A DNA stretch of 64,000 nt from Gnetum montanum (taxonomy: Eukaryota; Streptophyta; Gnetopsida; Gnetales; Gnetaceae), in NCBI GenBank assembly GCA_015680685.1, contig MNCI01025343.1, forward strand, positions 141,071 to 205,070, read 5' to 3'. The translations under genes and the position numbers were made by a program. The notes below the pieces were generated by a model. That model searched no databases, was not told the origin of the DNA, and saw nothing but the letters and a program-made list of their open reading frames with translations. Below, piece after piece: positions 24,390 to 36,999 of the stretch; positions within the stretch are counted from its first letter, which is position 1, and each line of letters opens with the position of its first letter.

Positions 24390-26970
24390 ATGGTTATGTT
24401 TTGGCCTCTTTCCCCTTCCCCTGTGGCTTGGGGTCCTCTCGTGGTTGACTAGTTAAAGTGGTATGAGCATTAGATCTCATGGGAATGGATGAGATAGGAG
24501 TGGGCTTCGATGGGTCCACCTCCTTCCATGCCTTAACATGCTTGTTTTTATTACTCTTGGGCTTTAGCACAGGCTTCTTGCATTTTTTGCTTGGTGATTT
24601 CTTGATGTTGTTTGGTTGGGAAGAAGTTGTTGCATTGGCCACCATAGGAGGATGTTGTTTAGTTGTAGTGGTAGGTTTGGTTGTAGCAAGAGGGGGCACT
24701 CTATTGATGAAAGGCTTCTTAGAAGGCATTGGTGATGGTATACTTACAACAAAGTAGGTCTTTGAACTAGTAGAAGTTGAAGGGTCCCTTTCATAATAAG
24801 GGTGTACCCCTATCATAGATGGCTTTCGCGTAGGTATTGAGTTGTTGTTCACATTGAAAGCTGCTATGGTATATGAATTATTCTTGGAATGGATTAGTTA
24901 TATAACATAACTAGGTTAGAGGCATCAAGCACTAGCTCACCTTTGTCTATAATCTTTTGCAAGTCATCCTTTAATGCTAAGAAAAAATTGGTATCATGAC
25001 ATAGCAGTTGATGGTAGTGGCATAAATGATCAAGCTTGAAGTACCTAGCTACCGGTAGTTCATCCTTGGTTACAAGAGTGGGATCTTTGGCTATCTTACA
25101 TAGTCGATCATGCCTCTTTTAGGCATTTTCAGTCATTTTTTAATATTGGATTTTCCCACTCTTTAATAACTGGTTAAGGAGTTCTAATGGTTTTAATGGT
25201 AGCATAGTGTACTTTGACTGATCTTTTCATTCAAATTTAGGCCTTGTGTTGATTGATGTAGAGGCCCCAGACATTGATGGTTGGTTATTGTTGGTAGGGG
25301 CCTTAGGTTGGCTCATTTTAGGCCCTTCTGTGATCTTATTTTCTTTGGCCATAGTGACCATGGCTACATTGGTTTGTCTCCCCTCTCATTATACTTTCAT
25401 TTATGTTGGTTCATATATGAAACATAGGTGGGGTCATGACTAGCCTCAATGGCATCCTCTATGTTCTTGGTTTGTGAAAAGGCCTAGCTAAGTGACCATG
25501 GGTCTAGGTAATAAATTTTTGACTTAATAAAATCATTAACCACCCCCTTGAATACAATGAGAAGATGGGTCTCAACTATGGATTCTAGAATCTCATTAAG
25601 AAGAGCATTCCATCATTGTCTAAATTTTTGCATAGGCTCAAGGGATCCCTGCTTAACTTGCATTAGTTGGTCAAGATTCATGTCAAGTTCTAAGTTATAC
25701 TTGAAATAGTTAACAAACTGTGATATTAAGTCTTCAAGTAAGGATATGGATCCTCTTGGTAGTGCACAATGCTAGTTCAAGGCATTCCCAGTAAGGGACA
25801 TAGGGAAGATCCACATTATGGTATGCATCTAGGCCTACAATAATAAGCACTTGAAATGGATGGTTATAAGGTGAGTGTTAGGATCACCCTCAAAATTGTA
25901 CTTGGTGAATTAAGGTATGGGAATGTCAGGGAGAAGAGTTATTTGTGGGATAATAAGATTGATAGGATTGTCCTAATAAAAATCCTTTATCTTCACTGTC
26001 TAGGTTGTCGAAGTCTTAAGCTTTCATAACTCTTTCGTAAGGTGTTGGATCATGCTTAATCCAAGACATGGGGCATTCTTGTGGGTTGTGGTATTTGTAC
26101 AAATGATTGTGGTGTAAGTTGTGAGTCCTATGACTTTGCGATGGGTTGTGGTATGGAAGGGAGAGGCTAGGTCATCATAGTTGTAGAAGGGCCAAACCAT
26201 GAAAATGATGTTTATGTCGGTATTTACAAAATGAAGGGAACAGATAATGTGTGTGATCCTTGGATCACTTATGATTCCATTGTGGGATCCACTAGTATGG
26301 AGAAGGGATAAGCAATGATGAAGACCATTGGTGATGACCATGTAGACCGAGGCTGCATGGTGAAAGGCATAGAGGAGAACAAGGAGGCTATTTGTGCCAC
26401 AAGTTGTGCCTAATGGGATGTTATAACTAGTGCTAATCCAAATATGATGGTATACATGGAAGATGATGGTTAAGGTAGTTGTCTCGTGGAAGAGACAAGC
26501 AAGGTTGAAGTGGGTGTTGTGGCCTGGGGAGTCAACTGTTGAAATAGGCTCCCTATGAAGTTGTCAGGTTTAGGCTTAGCCTCAAACTCATCATGCTTCT
26601 TAGGTTGGCTATCTAAGCTAAGCTTCTCACTCTGCTCATCCATCTTAATCAATTGAGGTAGGATACATGTGTGAGTGTTTTTAAGTAGTATTTTTTCATA
26701 GTGGGAAGGTATGTATTCATTTCCATTTTGATGGATCAGCTTGTATTCATGCTTATCCTTAGTCTCCATTCATGGAATGAGGAATCCAGCTTGGATTTTG
26801 GCATAAATTAAGTTGTAATATTCTTCATTTATGATTGTAAAATTTGGGCTTCACCACCTTAGTTTGAGCAATTTCCTACGCTCAACCATGGTAGGGTCTT
26901 TAGTGTCATAAACCCTCACAACATGGTTAGATGCCATATCTATTAGGTTAAGGGACAAGATGATTGATTG
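24390..26970 (-). pseudogene. Element C gag remnant
   Basis: Minus strand about 26970-26470: N-terminal Gln/Lys/Pro-rich stretch, with an open frame of 99 residues. About 25900-25440: the gypsy gag core, including FEGDPNTHLITIHFKCLLL, MWIFPMSLTGNALN, LPRGSISLLEDLISQFVNYFKYN and LMQVKQGSLEPMQKF. About 25030-24920 is the post-core FFLALKDDLQKIIDKGELVLD segment. The frame at 24852-24394 (152 residues) is a Pro/Lys/Thr-rich linker preceding the protease. The core (WxxxLPxGSI, FxxxF, QGxxEPxxxF) is standard for Retrotrans_gag. Stops and frameshifts show decay. Confidence 0.75.
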
Positions 26971-27029
26971 GCTGAAAGACATAATTTTTTGTTTAAACTT
27001 AGTTTAATAAAATGTATAATTAATTAATT

Positions 27030-27726
27030 AGGAAAAATTTCTAGCAAGTGGAATTGTTCAAGATGAAATAGGGATATGGTTGTAAAATTTTGTGGATTAC
27101 AACTACAAACTACAGTACAGTTTGCAATGATAGGGGGTACACCCTTTACTTGAGAAGATACAATGCTTTTGTGTTAAAAACACCAACTACATTTGCTTTG
27201 CTAGCAGGGGCTGCACTGGAGGGCGAAAGGGGGTAAGATGTTAACAAACACCTCATCCCACTTGCACTATGTTTGGGTTCCCCCTCTTGGTAGGAATAAT
27301 GTATGTTTTCGAAAATTTAAATGACAAATTTTGCCTTTTCAAAGTGTATGTTGAAGAGTGGAGAAGGACCAATGCTATACTTGATGAAAAATTTCACAAT
27401 TGGGGGGTTTGAGTGATTGTGACAAAATAACATTAGCCTTTGGAATACACAGAGGTAGCATTGATTGGCAAACACACTAGCCTTGAAAAGTCCAACAACT
27501 ATTGTAAAAATTTCACAGAAAACCAAATCACCTCCAACCTCAACGTTGGGTTTTGGTGGCAGGCAAATGGATGGTAGCATTGGTTTCTCTTGCATGATTT
27601 TTTGATAATAAATTTTAAACAATTTTTTGTAAATATCCGGTTTGAAACTTATAAAAACAGTGTAAAAATAAAAAATAAGATTGGACATAGAACTTGGATG
27701 GAGGCCCTCCTTCTAACACCAGAAAA
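27030..27726 (-). other. Element C leader between 5' LTR and gag
   Basis: Minus strand: just inside the 5' LTR lies TGGTGTTAGAAGGAGGGCC, which begins with TGG as tRNA primer-binding sites do. I cannot assign the tRNA. The 123-codon open frame at 27688-27317 has no recognisable motif and is probably chance. Confidence 0.45.
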
Positions 27727-29017
27727 CTTAATGCTTGAAAAATTCAATTGCTAGAAAATTGAAAATCCCAAGTGAAATAGTTTTAGCCTTGGATCCCAAG
27801 GGCCTCCAAGAAAAAGGATCCAAGGCACCTTGGATGGTTTGGCTGATCACCGAGGGACATGAGAAATGTAAACATGGGTAAATGAAATATAAAATATTGT
27901 AAATATGATCTAGAAAATAAATGCATAGAATAAAATTGTAACAACTTTGCATAGAAAATGAACTATGAATTTTATTATAATGAAAATATTATGAATAAAC
28001 AAAGTGTAGAATGTGTACAAATGGTGCTTGGATGCACAAGGGATTTTCTTTGATGAAGTTTGAAGCCTATTCAAGCCAGTAGTGTTACACACCATAATCA
28101 ACTCCATGATCCAGGTACTCTCCAACTCCCAAAACTAAAACTTCTTGTAGGTTTCTCTCACAAATTTGCAACATTGGTCACAAGGGGGGTAAGATGTGTG
28201 AAGGAATTTTGTCACAAAATCAATACCATGCTAGGAGTTTTGATGCCCAAATAATCCAACGTTGCTCCCAAAAGTCTCACACAAGGCTCAAGGTTACAAT
28301 TGTTTTGAATGCCTGAAAATTTGAAATCTTAGGAATTTAAAAGTAATGAAACCTCTTCAAGGTGTTTGAAATTGGCTTATACAGGTTATATGATTGCTAA
28401 ATTATGGTTGCAAATTTCTATCATGATTACTGATAGATTGGTATTACATGTAGGTGTGGTAGGTGTTTTATTCTAGCATAGCTTCTATTTATGGTAAGTT
28501 TTAATACTCCCAAGGCATCAAAACCATGTTTGTTACCAAAAATACTATCCAAGCTAGCTTCTCCCATCCACACTAGTCTTCTAGTAGCAATGCTGAAGTT
28601 GTAGGAGCAAAATTGAGATCCATTGAAAATTGAAACCCCAGTCACTCCAACACTGGCCTTATGGTAAATATGTTAGCCATAGTTGAGAGAATGAAAGTCA
28701 AAGTCCCCAACACTAAGCATAGGTGCTTCTAGCATAGTAAAGATCATACCCCCTACAAAACCCATGAAAATGCCAATTTTGGCTATTCTAAAGATATTTT
28801 TGACCTTCCCAAGTCCAAATAGGAAATTTTCCACTTGGGAAGTAAGGCTATAATAACTTATGAAGCATTTTATAGCTCCAAAAGTTAAAGTTTGTGAAAT
28901 TTCATCTCATGGATTACAATCTTCACATTTTACAATGAAATTCCAACCTTGGGTCTCATGGGGTGAAAGTTATAATGCTAAAATGGTTGCAACATGTATT
29001 TTCTTGGTGATTTTTCA
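27727..29017 (-). repeat. 5' LTR of element C
   Basis: Direct repeat of 7838-9201 with moderate divergence and small indels, so the insertion is not recent. The plus-strand right end is TTTTTCA, giving TGAAAAA at the element's own start. Immediately beyond it the interrupted protease of element A resumes. Confidence 0.75.
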
Positions 29018-29760
29018 CCTCCATTTAGAAAATGTAATATTCAGTTAAAACTTATAGAGAAATCCATCGCTCTTCCATTAGGGTTGGTAGAATACATCAT
29101 GACTCATAGTAATGGATGATCATATCCTAAAGATTTCTTGGTAATTCATGTGGATAATTGTAGATGGAACTTTTTATTCATTATGAGAAGGACTTGGATA
29201 AGTATAATTGATGCCTAGTTAGGAATCAAAGACCTCTCCTTAAAAATCTCCAAAAAATGAACTTGGAAAAACACAAAAGAAAATAGTTCTATGCATTGCA
29301 TATCACAAGGTGCAATTTCATGCAAGGGATATAGCTAATAAAGAGAGAAAAATATCACAACCTAAAAAATATGTGTCGAATCTACTATTATTCAGAAATG
29401 CCTAGATGCAATAATCACAAAACAAGAAGGCACCTAGTGTTTTACTACGGATAACAACCTGAGTTTGATAATGTGCATGGAACTAGGGGAGATTCTCACA
29501 AGTGTGTACATAGATAAAATGGATAATATGGAGTAGATCAAGTACCAACTCTTAAATACAAGAAATAGAAAAGAATTGAAGGTAGAATATGAAGATGTGA
29601 AATTATAGAAACTTCTAAACTAGAGTCCTTGGAGCTAGAAACATTACCAAAACCTTTAAAATATGTGCTCTTAAATAATGGAAAACCAATAATTATAAAT
29701 GCCCACCTTACTAAGGAATAGAAGAAGAATTTATTGAAGGTAGTCAATAAATGACCAGTA
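29018..29760 (+). pseudogene. Element A protease, 3' part, and linker
   Basis: From 29023 the translated text continues the protease block cut at 7837: NIQLKLIEKSIALPLG, then SYPKDFLVIHVDN and DLSLKI. This matches element B at 33930-34140 (NIRLEVIDQFVTIPLG, SYPTNFLVIYVKN, DLSMEI). The order and spacing are the same in both copies. Stops and frame changes occur. The remainder to 29760 is the low-complexity linker before RT. Confidence 0.65.
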
Positions 29761-29829
29761 GTCTTTTCCTAGTCATATGATAAGATAACATGGATAGATT
29801 CCTACATATGCTAGCATAGAATCTACATA

Positions 29830-30370
29830 GACATTGCTATCAAGCCCCAAATACAACCACAAAGGAGGTTAAACCCCAAATTGAAGGAGATTGTTAAAAG
29901 AAGGGTAGAAAAGCTTTTGAAAGCTAGGTTCATCTATTCTATATTAGATAGTGAGTGGGTAAGCTCACTTGCCATTATATCAAAGAAAGAAGGGAAATGG
30001 ACGATTTGTATAGACTTTAGATTATTGAACATGGCCACTTTTAAGGATCATTTAACTCTACCATTTATTGACAAGATGTTGGAAACTATAGTAGGTTATA
30101 GGTATATTACAATTTTCTAGATGGATGTAGTGCTACAAATAAATCCATATCGTACCAAAAGAACAGTCTAATATTAAATTCACAAGTGCCTAGGAAAAAA
30201 TTACATATAAAAAGATATCCTTTGGCCTATGTAATATCCCTTCCACTTCTCAATGTCTTGTTCTTAGCATCTTTCAGCAACAAAGTGGCAATGGTGTAGA
30301 AGTTTTTCATGGATAATTTATTTACTTATGATCCTGATTTCAAATAAGCATTGCACCATCTTGAGTAGGT
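29830..30370 (+). pseudogene. Element A reverse transcriptase, N-terminal part
   Basis: The open frame 29881-30120 gives LKEIVKRRVEKLLKARFIYSI...SSLAIISKKEGKWTICIDFRLLNMATFKDHLTLPFIDKMLETIVGYRYITIF. This is the fingers/palm of an Athila-type gypsy RT (PKKxGxxRxCxDFRxLNxxTxKDxxPLPFIDxMLE). Downstream blocks are shifted in frame, and the YxDD site is not legible (about 30305-30330). The segment ALHHLE-VL at 30345-30368 is the RT thumb, cut by element B at 30374. Confidence 0.8.
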
Positions 30371-30373
30371 ACT

Positions 30374-31256
30374 TGATAAATCCAAATTTTCTGCAAGCAT
30401 AATATCATATCTACGATATCATACTTCATCCTATGTCATCATTAATGTGATGTCTTGAAAGCTATGCAGTACTATAAATATCAACACTTGGTTATACCAC
30501 CAACAATAATTTCCTCCACCCCTTAGCAATACTCTTTTAATTTGTTTTCATATTTAGCAATAGTGTGAATGCCTACAGTGTGGTATTAAGCAATTGTACG
30601 ACATCTTTATTCAAGTGAATTGTAGTTGGGCATGGTTCATGTTTAGCAATAAAGATTGAGATTTCTTTTCATCATTGCAACATCCACTTAGTTCTTTTAT
30701 TGCACTTAGCTAATTTATTACTTAGTTTAATTTTTATGTTTACTTTAGCTTAGTTCTTTACATTTCCAAAGCACTTTATGTTTCATGTTCATTATTAAGG
30801 TGGAATGAATACGACTGGTTTCAAGCATTAAGTGTAATCATTTGATAACTTAGTAGTGGTTTCACATGATTCCATGAATAGTGAACTTACTTGGTAATCC
30901 TAGTAACAATTACATGAGCCCAAGATGTGATTGGAAAACAAGGATTGGATGCTTATCACCCTAGGCTAGAGTAGATTTACATTCCTATCATTACTTAGAC
31001 TTAGATTTTAATACTCACTTTTATTATGTTTATACCTAGAAGTAGTATGAGCCTAACAACATCAACATATCATATGCCTCACTAAGAGTTAAACCATACA
31101 CTTGAACTTCACTAAATTAAAGTGAGAAGACAATGATCACGAACTTACTATCAACTCCTAGTATGCTTACATTGTCTATCCATGGATTACAATTTGCTTG
31201 CATGCATGCACTTGTGACTTGTATGGTAGAATATTAGGATACCTCAGCATTCATCA
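30374..31256 (+). repeat. Left LTR of element B
   Basis: Begins TGATAAATCC and ends TCATCA. Aligns along its full length with 39780-40653, with scattered substitutions and few indels. A short palindromic word 'tacgatatc' near 30412 is also seen in the other copy. Confidence 0.85.
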
Positions 31257-31559
31257 TTGGTATCATTGTTGAGGATGTGTCAGTGTTTGCTGAGTAGTTG
31301 ATCTTATAGAGTTGTACCAAAATTCACAAAATTTTCTTCTTTACATTTCTAATCAATATCAATAACACACACATACACATCTAAAGTGTCAAACACACAA
31401 GATGGCTTCAACACTTAAAAAAGATATTATCACCTACCAAAGAGACACAAAAGAATCATGACAACAAACATGATGAAGAAGACTAGAGTGCGCCTATGCA
31501 TAATAGGATTTCACATGCTCATATAGAGATCCATATTATCTTAATTTCACATTCATATT

Positions 31560-33060
31560 CCATTAGGATGAATAGCTAAGATGGAAAGATTTGTAAGGCA
31601 ACATTATTTTATCTCTTGAATGTTTAGCACCATCCATGTGTCAGGCAACCTTAATGTGGTTGAACCCTGATCATGCACAACAAGGGCATCATGTGACTAA
31701 ACACATGACTAGGCTATATCAATCCATAGAAGAAATGGTAAGATGGGATGCTACCATGGAGACAAAACATGAACACAAGAAAGGAAAGAAAGTTAAGCAC
31801 AATGTTGTCCTAGAAGAAATCAATGATAATGCATTTTTAATGGAAAAACTCCACCACAATTATGAATCCCATTAACAAATTCCTATCATTCATCTAGAAG
31901 AACCTATCAAGATACAATTGCATTTAGTCCTTGTAGAGACATCAAGAAGAGAAGAAGAAGACTCTAAACCTAGGTGGAGCTCAAGACCTAGTGCTTCTGT
32001 GAAATCACAAAGGGATGAATCATAAATTCATAAAAGGAAAACCAACTGGCATCATTCTCCAACTACTTCCTCTTCCTCCTCATGATCATCAATAGAATTT
32101 GATAGAATGGAATGAAGACCTAGAGATTACAACAGGAAAAGACATAGCAATCATGAAAGGCATAAATATCATAGAAGGTATCCTAATGAAGAAGAAGATG
32201 AGTATGAACAAAAAATTCAAGCATTCCACGATGCTTGTGCCCTTCAAAACATTGAAAGTAATTGACAAAAACTACAGTTGTTTCCTAGAACACTCATCAA
32301 GGAGGCAAAGGGTTCGCACAGATCATTAGAACTAGAATCTGTTTGAAGATGAAGTACCATGCTAGATATTTTTAATGAAAAATATAAAACCTATTCAATA
32401 GTGTCAAATTTAAGAAAAAAAATCTAGGGATGGAAGCAAAGAACACATGAATCTCTTGATGTAGCAATGGAAAAATACTATTATGTATTGCATAGATTTC
32501 CAAGCCATGAATTTTAACAAAGAGAACAACTAAGATGTATCATTTATGGGTTACAAAACAAGACTAGAAAAATCCTTGGGATCTATGCCTAAGGAAGATT
32601 ATAAAAAATGACAACTCATTGAATTTAAAGGTTGATAAACCAAGTGGCAAAAGAAGAAGAAGGACTAAAGAAAAGAGAATAAGCTAAAGAGTATAACCAA
32701 GATCCATCAATAAGAAAACAAGATGTTAGAATGTGCAATAAGCAAGAATCTGAAAACCTTAGAAGATGTCAACCAAAAGAAGACTCTACCAATTTAGAAA
32801 TTAGTTAATGAAATAAAAATTAAGGTAGAGAAAATATGGAACTCAATGGATGAGATATTTACTAAAGTTCTTAAGATAGTACAAGAGAGTACTAAACAAG
32901 TGCTAAATAAGGGCAAAGACAAGAAGAAGAGAAGAGATCACATATGAGAAAGTTACAAATAGAAAGAAAAAGTTGTTATAGTTGAGAAATGTATGAAATC
33001 TAATTTAGAAGAGGAGGAAGGATGTAGAGTGTGCCAATATGAACATCTTAAGGAATGTTA
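31560..33060 (+). pseudogene. Element B gag
   Basis: N-terminal part in the frame 31636-31875 (QQGHHVTKHMTRLYQSIEEMVRWDATME). An Arg/Asp/His-rich stretch follows near 32100-32190, then IQAFHDACALQNIES and the capsid-like segment LIKEAKG..RSLELES (about 32220-32350). A Lys/Glu-rich part leads to CRVCQYEHLKEC (about 33020-33055), a zinc-knuckle-like C-x2-C-x3-H-x3-C. Homologous, block by block, to the gag of element A. Stops and frameshifts show it is not functional now. Confidence 0.65.
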
Positions 33061-33689
33061 TCTTGTTATGGCCCACTTACAAGAGTCTGGGGCATACACA
33101 CCAAACCCAAGATTTGTCCAAAAATAAATTTCAAAACAATTACCTTATCCATAGGGTAATCTTAGATAATCCTTCCAGCCAACATTATATCCAAGTGAAG
33201 CCTATCCTCAACCACAAGAGCAATACCAGCAGTAGTGGCAACAATCACAAGCAAGGGGAATGTCGTTGCCAAGGTAGCAATATTCATATAGGCAACCAAA
33301 TCCTTATAGATATTATGTTCAACATCTAATCTATTTGGAAAATGCTTTAGTCTATGCTTCTTCTCATTATTATCCACCAGAGTATTACAAGTTCACTATT
33401 CCAAGGATGGATCCTAATCCTTATGCATATCAACCAATAGTCAATTCATCAACCCAACCTTCCAATTCTCTACCAATAGTACCACCACCAATCATGTAAG
33501 TAGAATTGCCATCACAACCATAATAGAAAAATGCTACTAGAGTAGTGAATATACAGAGATAGGGTCATACCAGCAACACTAAAGGAGAATCTCATAAACA
33601 TCTTTTCTTTAGGAAAAGTCCGAGAAAGACTAGTAGATTTAGGACTTCATTGAATCATGATCCTTATATGATAGATCCTCCCACAAACA

Positions 33690-34360
33690 CCATGCTTATA
33701 CAACAATTAAATCAAAAGGTTACAACTAGCATGCTAACTAAAATAGTATCAAACTACATAAAGGTAAGACTAGTCCCTAAGAAAAGAATAGATCTAGGAA
33801 ATCCTTTGATTCATTTATAGATTATTGGAAATTCACCATGCAAAGCTCTACTAGATTCAGGTTCTAGGGTTAACTTGATATCTTGAAAAACATAAAAGGC
33901 ATGAAACCTACCATGCTTAAAGAAGTACAACATAAGGTTAGAGGTAATAGATCAATTTGTCACCATTCCTTTAGGATAGATAGAAGATGTGGTGATTACC
34001 CTCAATGGGTGATCTTATCCAACAAATTTTCTTGTGATTTACGTGAAGAATAATGACATGGAATTTCATATTGTTATAGGGAAAGCATGGCATAGCACAA
34101 TTGATGCTAAGTTAGGAATGAGAGACTTATCAATGGAAATTTCTAAAGAAGATGAGCAAGGAGCCATACATACAAAAATAATTCTATGCATTAATAATGA
34201 TAAAGAATGGTGTAGTTGTGGATTGAAACTTCGAAATGTCAACACACTCCTTACACTAGCCCATAACAAATGGGAGAAACAAGTGTGTGTATAAGAAGAA
34301 ACAATGGTTACTAAACCAAAAAACACCGAGTGGCTGAAAACTAATAATATGAAATTGTCC
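33690..34360 (+). pseudogene. Element B aspartic protease
   Basis: CKALLDSGSRVNLIS (about 33840-33885) contains the retropepsin D-S-G-S signature. It is followed by NIRLEVIDQFVTIPLG, a stop, NG-SYPTNFLVIYVKN and, in the frame 34034-34294, EFHIVIGKAWHSTIDAKLGMRDLSMEIS. The IG-K-W block stands where gypsy proteases have the ILGRPW flap-proximal motif. It would cleave the gag polyprotein; in-frame stops at two places in this copy prevent that. Confidence 0.7.
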
Positions 34361-34699
34361 AAGACATGTATGGAAAAATTTGACTCAATTATTAACTCCT
34401 ATCCCAAGAAAATGATCCAAATTAAGAATTTACCAAAGGATAGCCTAAACTATAACCATACACTAATGGATAATGTAAAGGGAGACTTAAAACTTAGATT
34501 AAAGAATAAACAAGAAAGTATAGCTAGACCTTCTGAAATGAAAAGATCATCTAGTCTAATAGGACACATATTTTTAGAAGATCAAAATTTGATTATCATC
34601 AATGTCACATGGCATAATAAATAAAAATCTAAATTACTAAGGATGATACATAAAAAACCTAGAGTGAATGATTCAAGGTATATAAGGTCCATTTTCCAA

Positions 34700-36700
34700 A
34701 CACTTTTCCATGAGTTTAGTTGTGGGCGAGATGCCCTATCTTGACTTAGGAATTAATAAATGCTTTTTTAACTTTCTTGTTTACTAATTTTTTGGTTTAT
34801 AATTTTTAAATACCTTTTCACATTTCTTTCCAATTTTCACATTCTTTGATATCTTTTCATTCTTTTATACTTTTCCATTTCTTAGGAATTTTCATATTCT
34901 TTGATATCTTTTAAATTCTTTCTCTATTTGTTTTCATTTTTTTATCATTTTCCATGATTTTCATCATTTTTCTTGTATATATTTTTGTTAATTTTCCAAT
35001 AAAGTGTAAAGGAATAAAGTAAGCTATAGTACAAATAAGAAGAAGATTATCCTATATTATCAAATTATGGAATGACTAATTCTATATACAGTGAGACCAC
35101 ATTATCCATCTACTCATTTATAGTGATAAGAGGTTCTTACCATGGTCATAATGATATTCTTTTCACAATAAATCTAAACTAAACATGTGATCATTATTCT
35201 TAGATAGAAAAGTAAAGAACCAAGTGGGAATTAAAATGGTGTGACATTGAGGGGATTTGTGAATTCTCTATGACTACTACTATGAGTCTTATCCTATTGT
35301 TAAGAGTGTGTTATTTTCTTGAGTTTTAATGAAAAATGAAAGTATGAGTACAATAAGTGCTACCTTACCATGTCATTGGAAAAACATATTACCCATGCTT
35401 GAAGATAGTTTTCTAGTAAGGTCAACACTGTCAAAATATACTAAATGCACATAATAAAATTTTTGAGGGTTCCATTGGAAAGATATGTTACCCATACTTG
35501 AAAGTAGGAAAGTTTTCAAAAATCTCAAAATAAAGTGTGCTACTAATAAACTCCTTTATTGAACTACATTGCCAAGGGATAATACTTCTTACAATAGTGG
35601 TAGTCTTATGGTTGTTAGTATTGAGATGATACAATGCGATGTCATTGGTAAGTGGTATGGACTTGGGTTAAATCTTATAAAAAAAGGCTAATGATCACTT
35701 TAACCATACATTACACACAATGATTCATTATGCCTATGGTAAGACACCTCACGTCTTAATTTCTGCAATCCTTTCTAATCCCATTCCACCTCACTAGTAT
35801 ATATTATCATAATTCTATGGTTTTGTATAATATAGTGTTATTTTTCCATTTTGGCAATACTAACATGTTTGATTTGCAAGATAGGTGTGTTCTACATTCA
35901 ACTCCTTGAGTGCCTATGAACACTTATAATCATGGTTATACAATAGCACAAAGGGCTAAAGCCTACTTTGTAGAGGATCTTCTTGTATAACTCTTGTACT
36001 TCATGGTTGATGATCAATTTCTCATCATCTTGTACCTCCATGATACTTTAATGATAAATCCAATTACTTTCCCAACTTTCATAATCTGACCATACTTTTA
36101 ACAATTCTCACTCCATCTCATATACATCTCAATAAACCTTCTTTGCTAAGATTCCTTCTATATGAACTTCAAACACCAAGTTTTTATAATCTAAGCATCA
36201 TATATGGCTAAAGACCCTTTAGAAAACCTCTATATCTTTCACACTGTTCAATTGACTCAATTTTTTCATCAAAATTTTTCTATTGTAACATCGCATCTAC
36301 AATGTCACATGACCTACAATGTCATAGCTACGATGTCACATCTATAATGTCACACATATAAAAATCTACATAAATGCACAAGGAGTTAGAAAAAATTTTC
36401 ATTTTCTCATTTCATAGCAAGAGAAGTACATGTAGATAAGGAAGGTTAACCTAAAAATTCCTAACACTGGAAGATAACATAAAGGGTAAGTATAAGAATA
36501 AATAATAATATTTCAATTAACTAATAAAATAAAAGCCAATGGACTTAACTGATTTAACCAACCATTCAATGGTATAATAAACAAGGAAATGACAACTGTG
36601 ACAAGCCATAACAATCAAAGATACAATAATTACGGGTTTCTTTTTGAAATTTATTTAAATTTGTAATCATAATAAGGGCCATAACTAATAATAAGGTTAG
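34700..36700 (+). other. Spacer after integrase in element B, homologous to 42240-44000 in A
   Basis: The first bases encode the same end-of-integrase wording as A (around FSCGRDALS here, LSCGGDD in A). A polypyrimidine stretch follows (34760-34990). Shared blocks include 'aaccaagtggga', 'aggggatttgtgaatt' and 'cctactttgtagaggatc' (about 35960). A short array of 'acaatgtcac(at)' repeats lies at 36292-36357. No supported coding frame. Confidence 0.6.
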
Positions 36701-36999
36701 AAATTAGATCAACCTACGAATCTGAGAAAGGATTATGAGCTATTAGGAACCTATTTGAAATCCTTTGATAAGCCTGAATTCTTAATGATTGCAAAGGGCT
36801 CCTAAAAGACCCACCGTAGAAGGACCTTCATAGTCAAGAAGCAAGAGATTAAAGAGCTGAGGAAGAGAACAAGTAAACAAAATCCATAAGCAGAATAAGG
36901 AAAGTAGGAGGCCCAATCCTTTAGTATCCATGAACAAACCCCTGCTACTGAACAATCTACACAAGATGACGCAGAGGTATCACTAGTGCCAGAATAAGG

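Larger units (their letters stand above)
7838..29017 (-). mobile_element. Element C: Tat-like Ty3/gypsy retrotransposon, minus strand
   Basis: Two direct repeats (7838 to about 9201 and 27727-29017) enclose gypsy genes on the minus strand. The order 5' to 3' is gag (26970-24900), protease (about 24130-23640), RT (13195-12440), RNase H (about 12250-11980), a second RNase H-like domain (about 11940-11580) and integrase (11240-10440). A second RNase H with an FDGAS start after the first one is the known mark of the Tat lineage. A purine tract (minus strand AAAGAGGGAT) borders the left LTR as a polypurine tract would. The right LTR ends at TTTTTCA and is flanked by CCTCC, against CCTCT on the left. 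Between protease and RT lie about 10 kb of foreign DNA. Many stops: inactive. Confidence 0.8.

Noticed and set aside
27317-27688. 123-codon minus-strand frame in element C leader
   Set aside because: No motif, biased to Phe/Lys/Ile, located between LTR and gag where random frames are common in AT-rich DNA.
36292-36357. CRISPR-like array
   Set aside because: Units are short, contiguous and degenerate with no spacers, and the DNA is plant nuclear.
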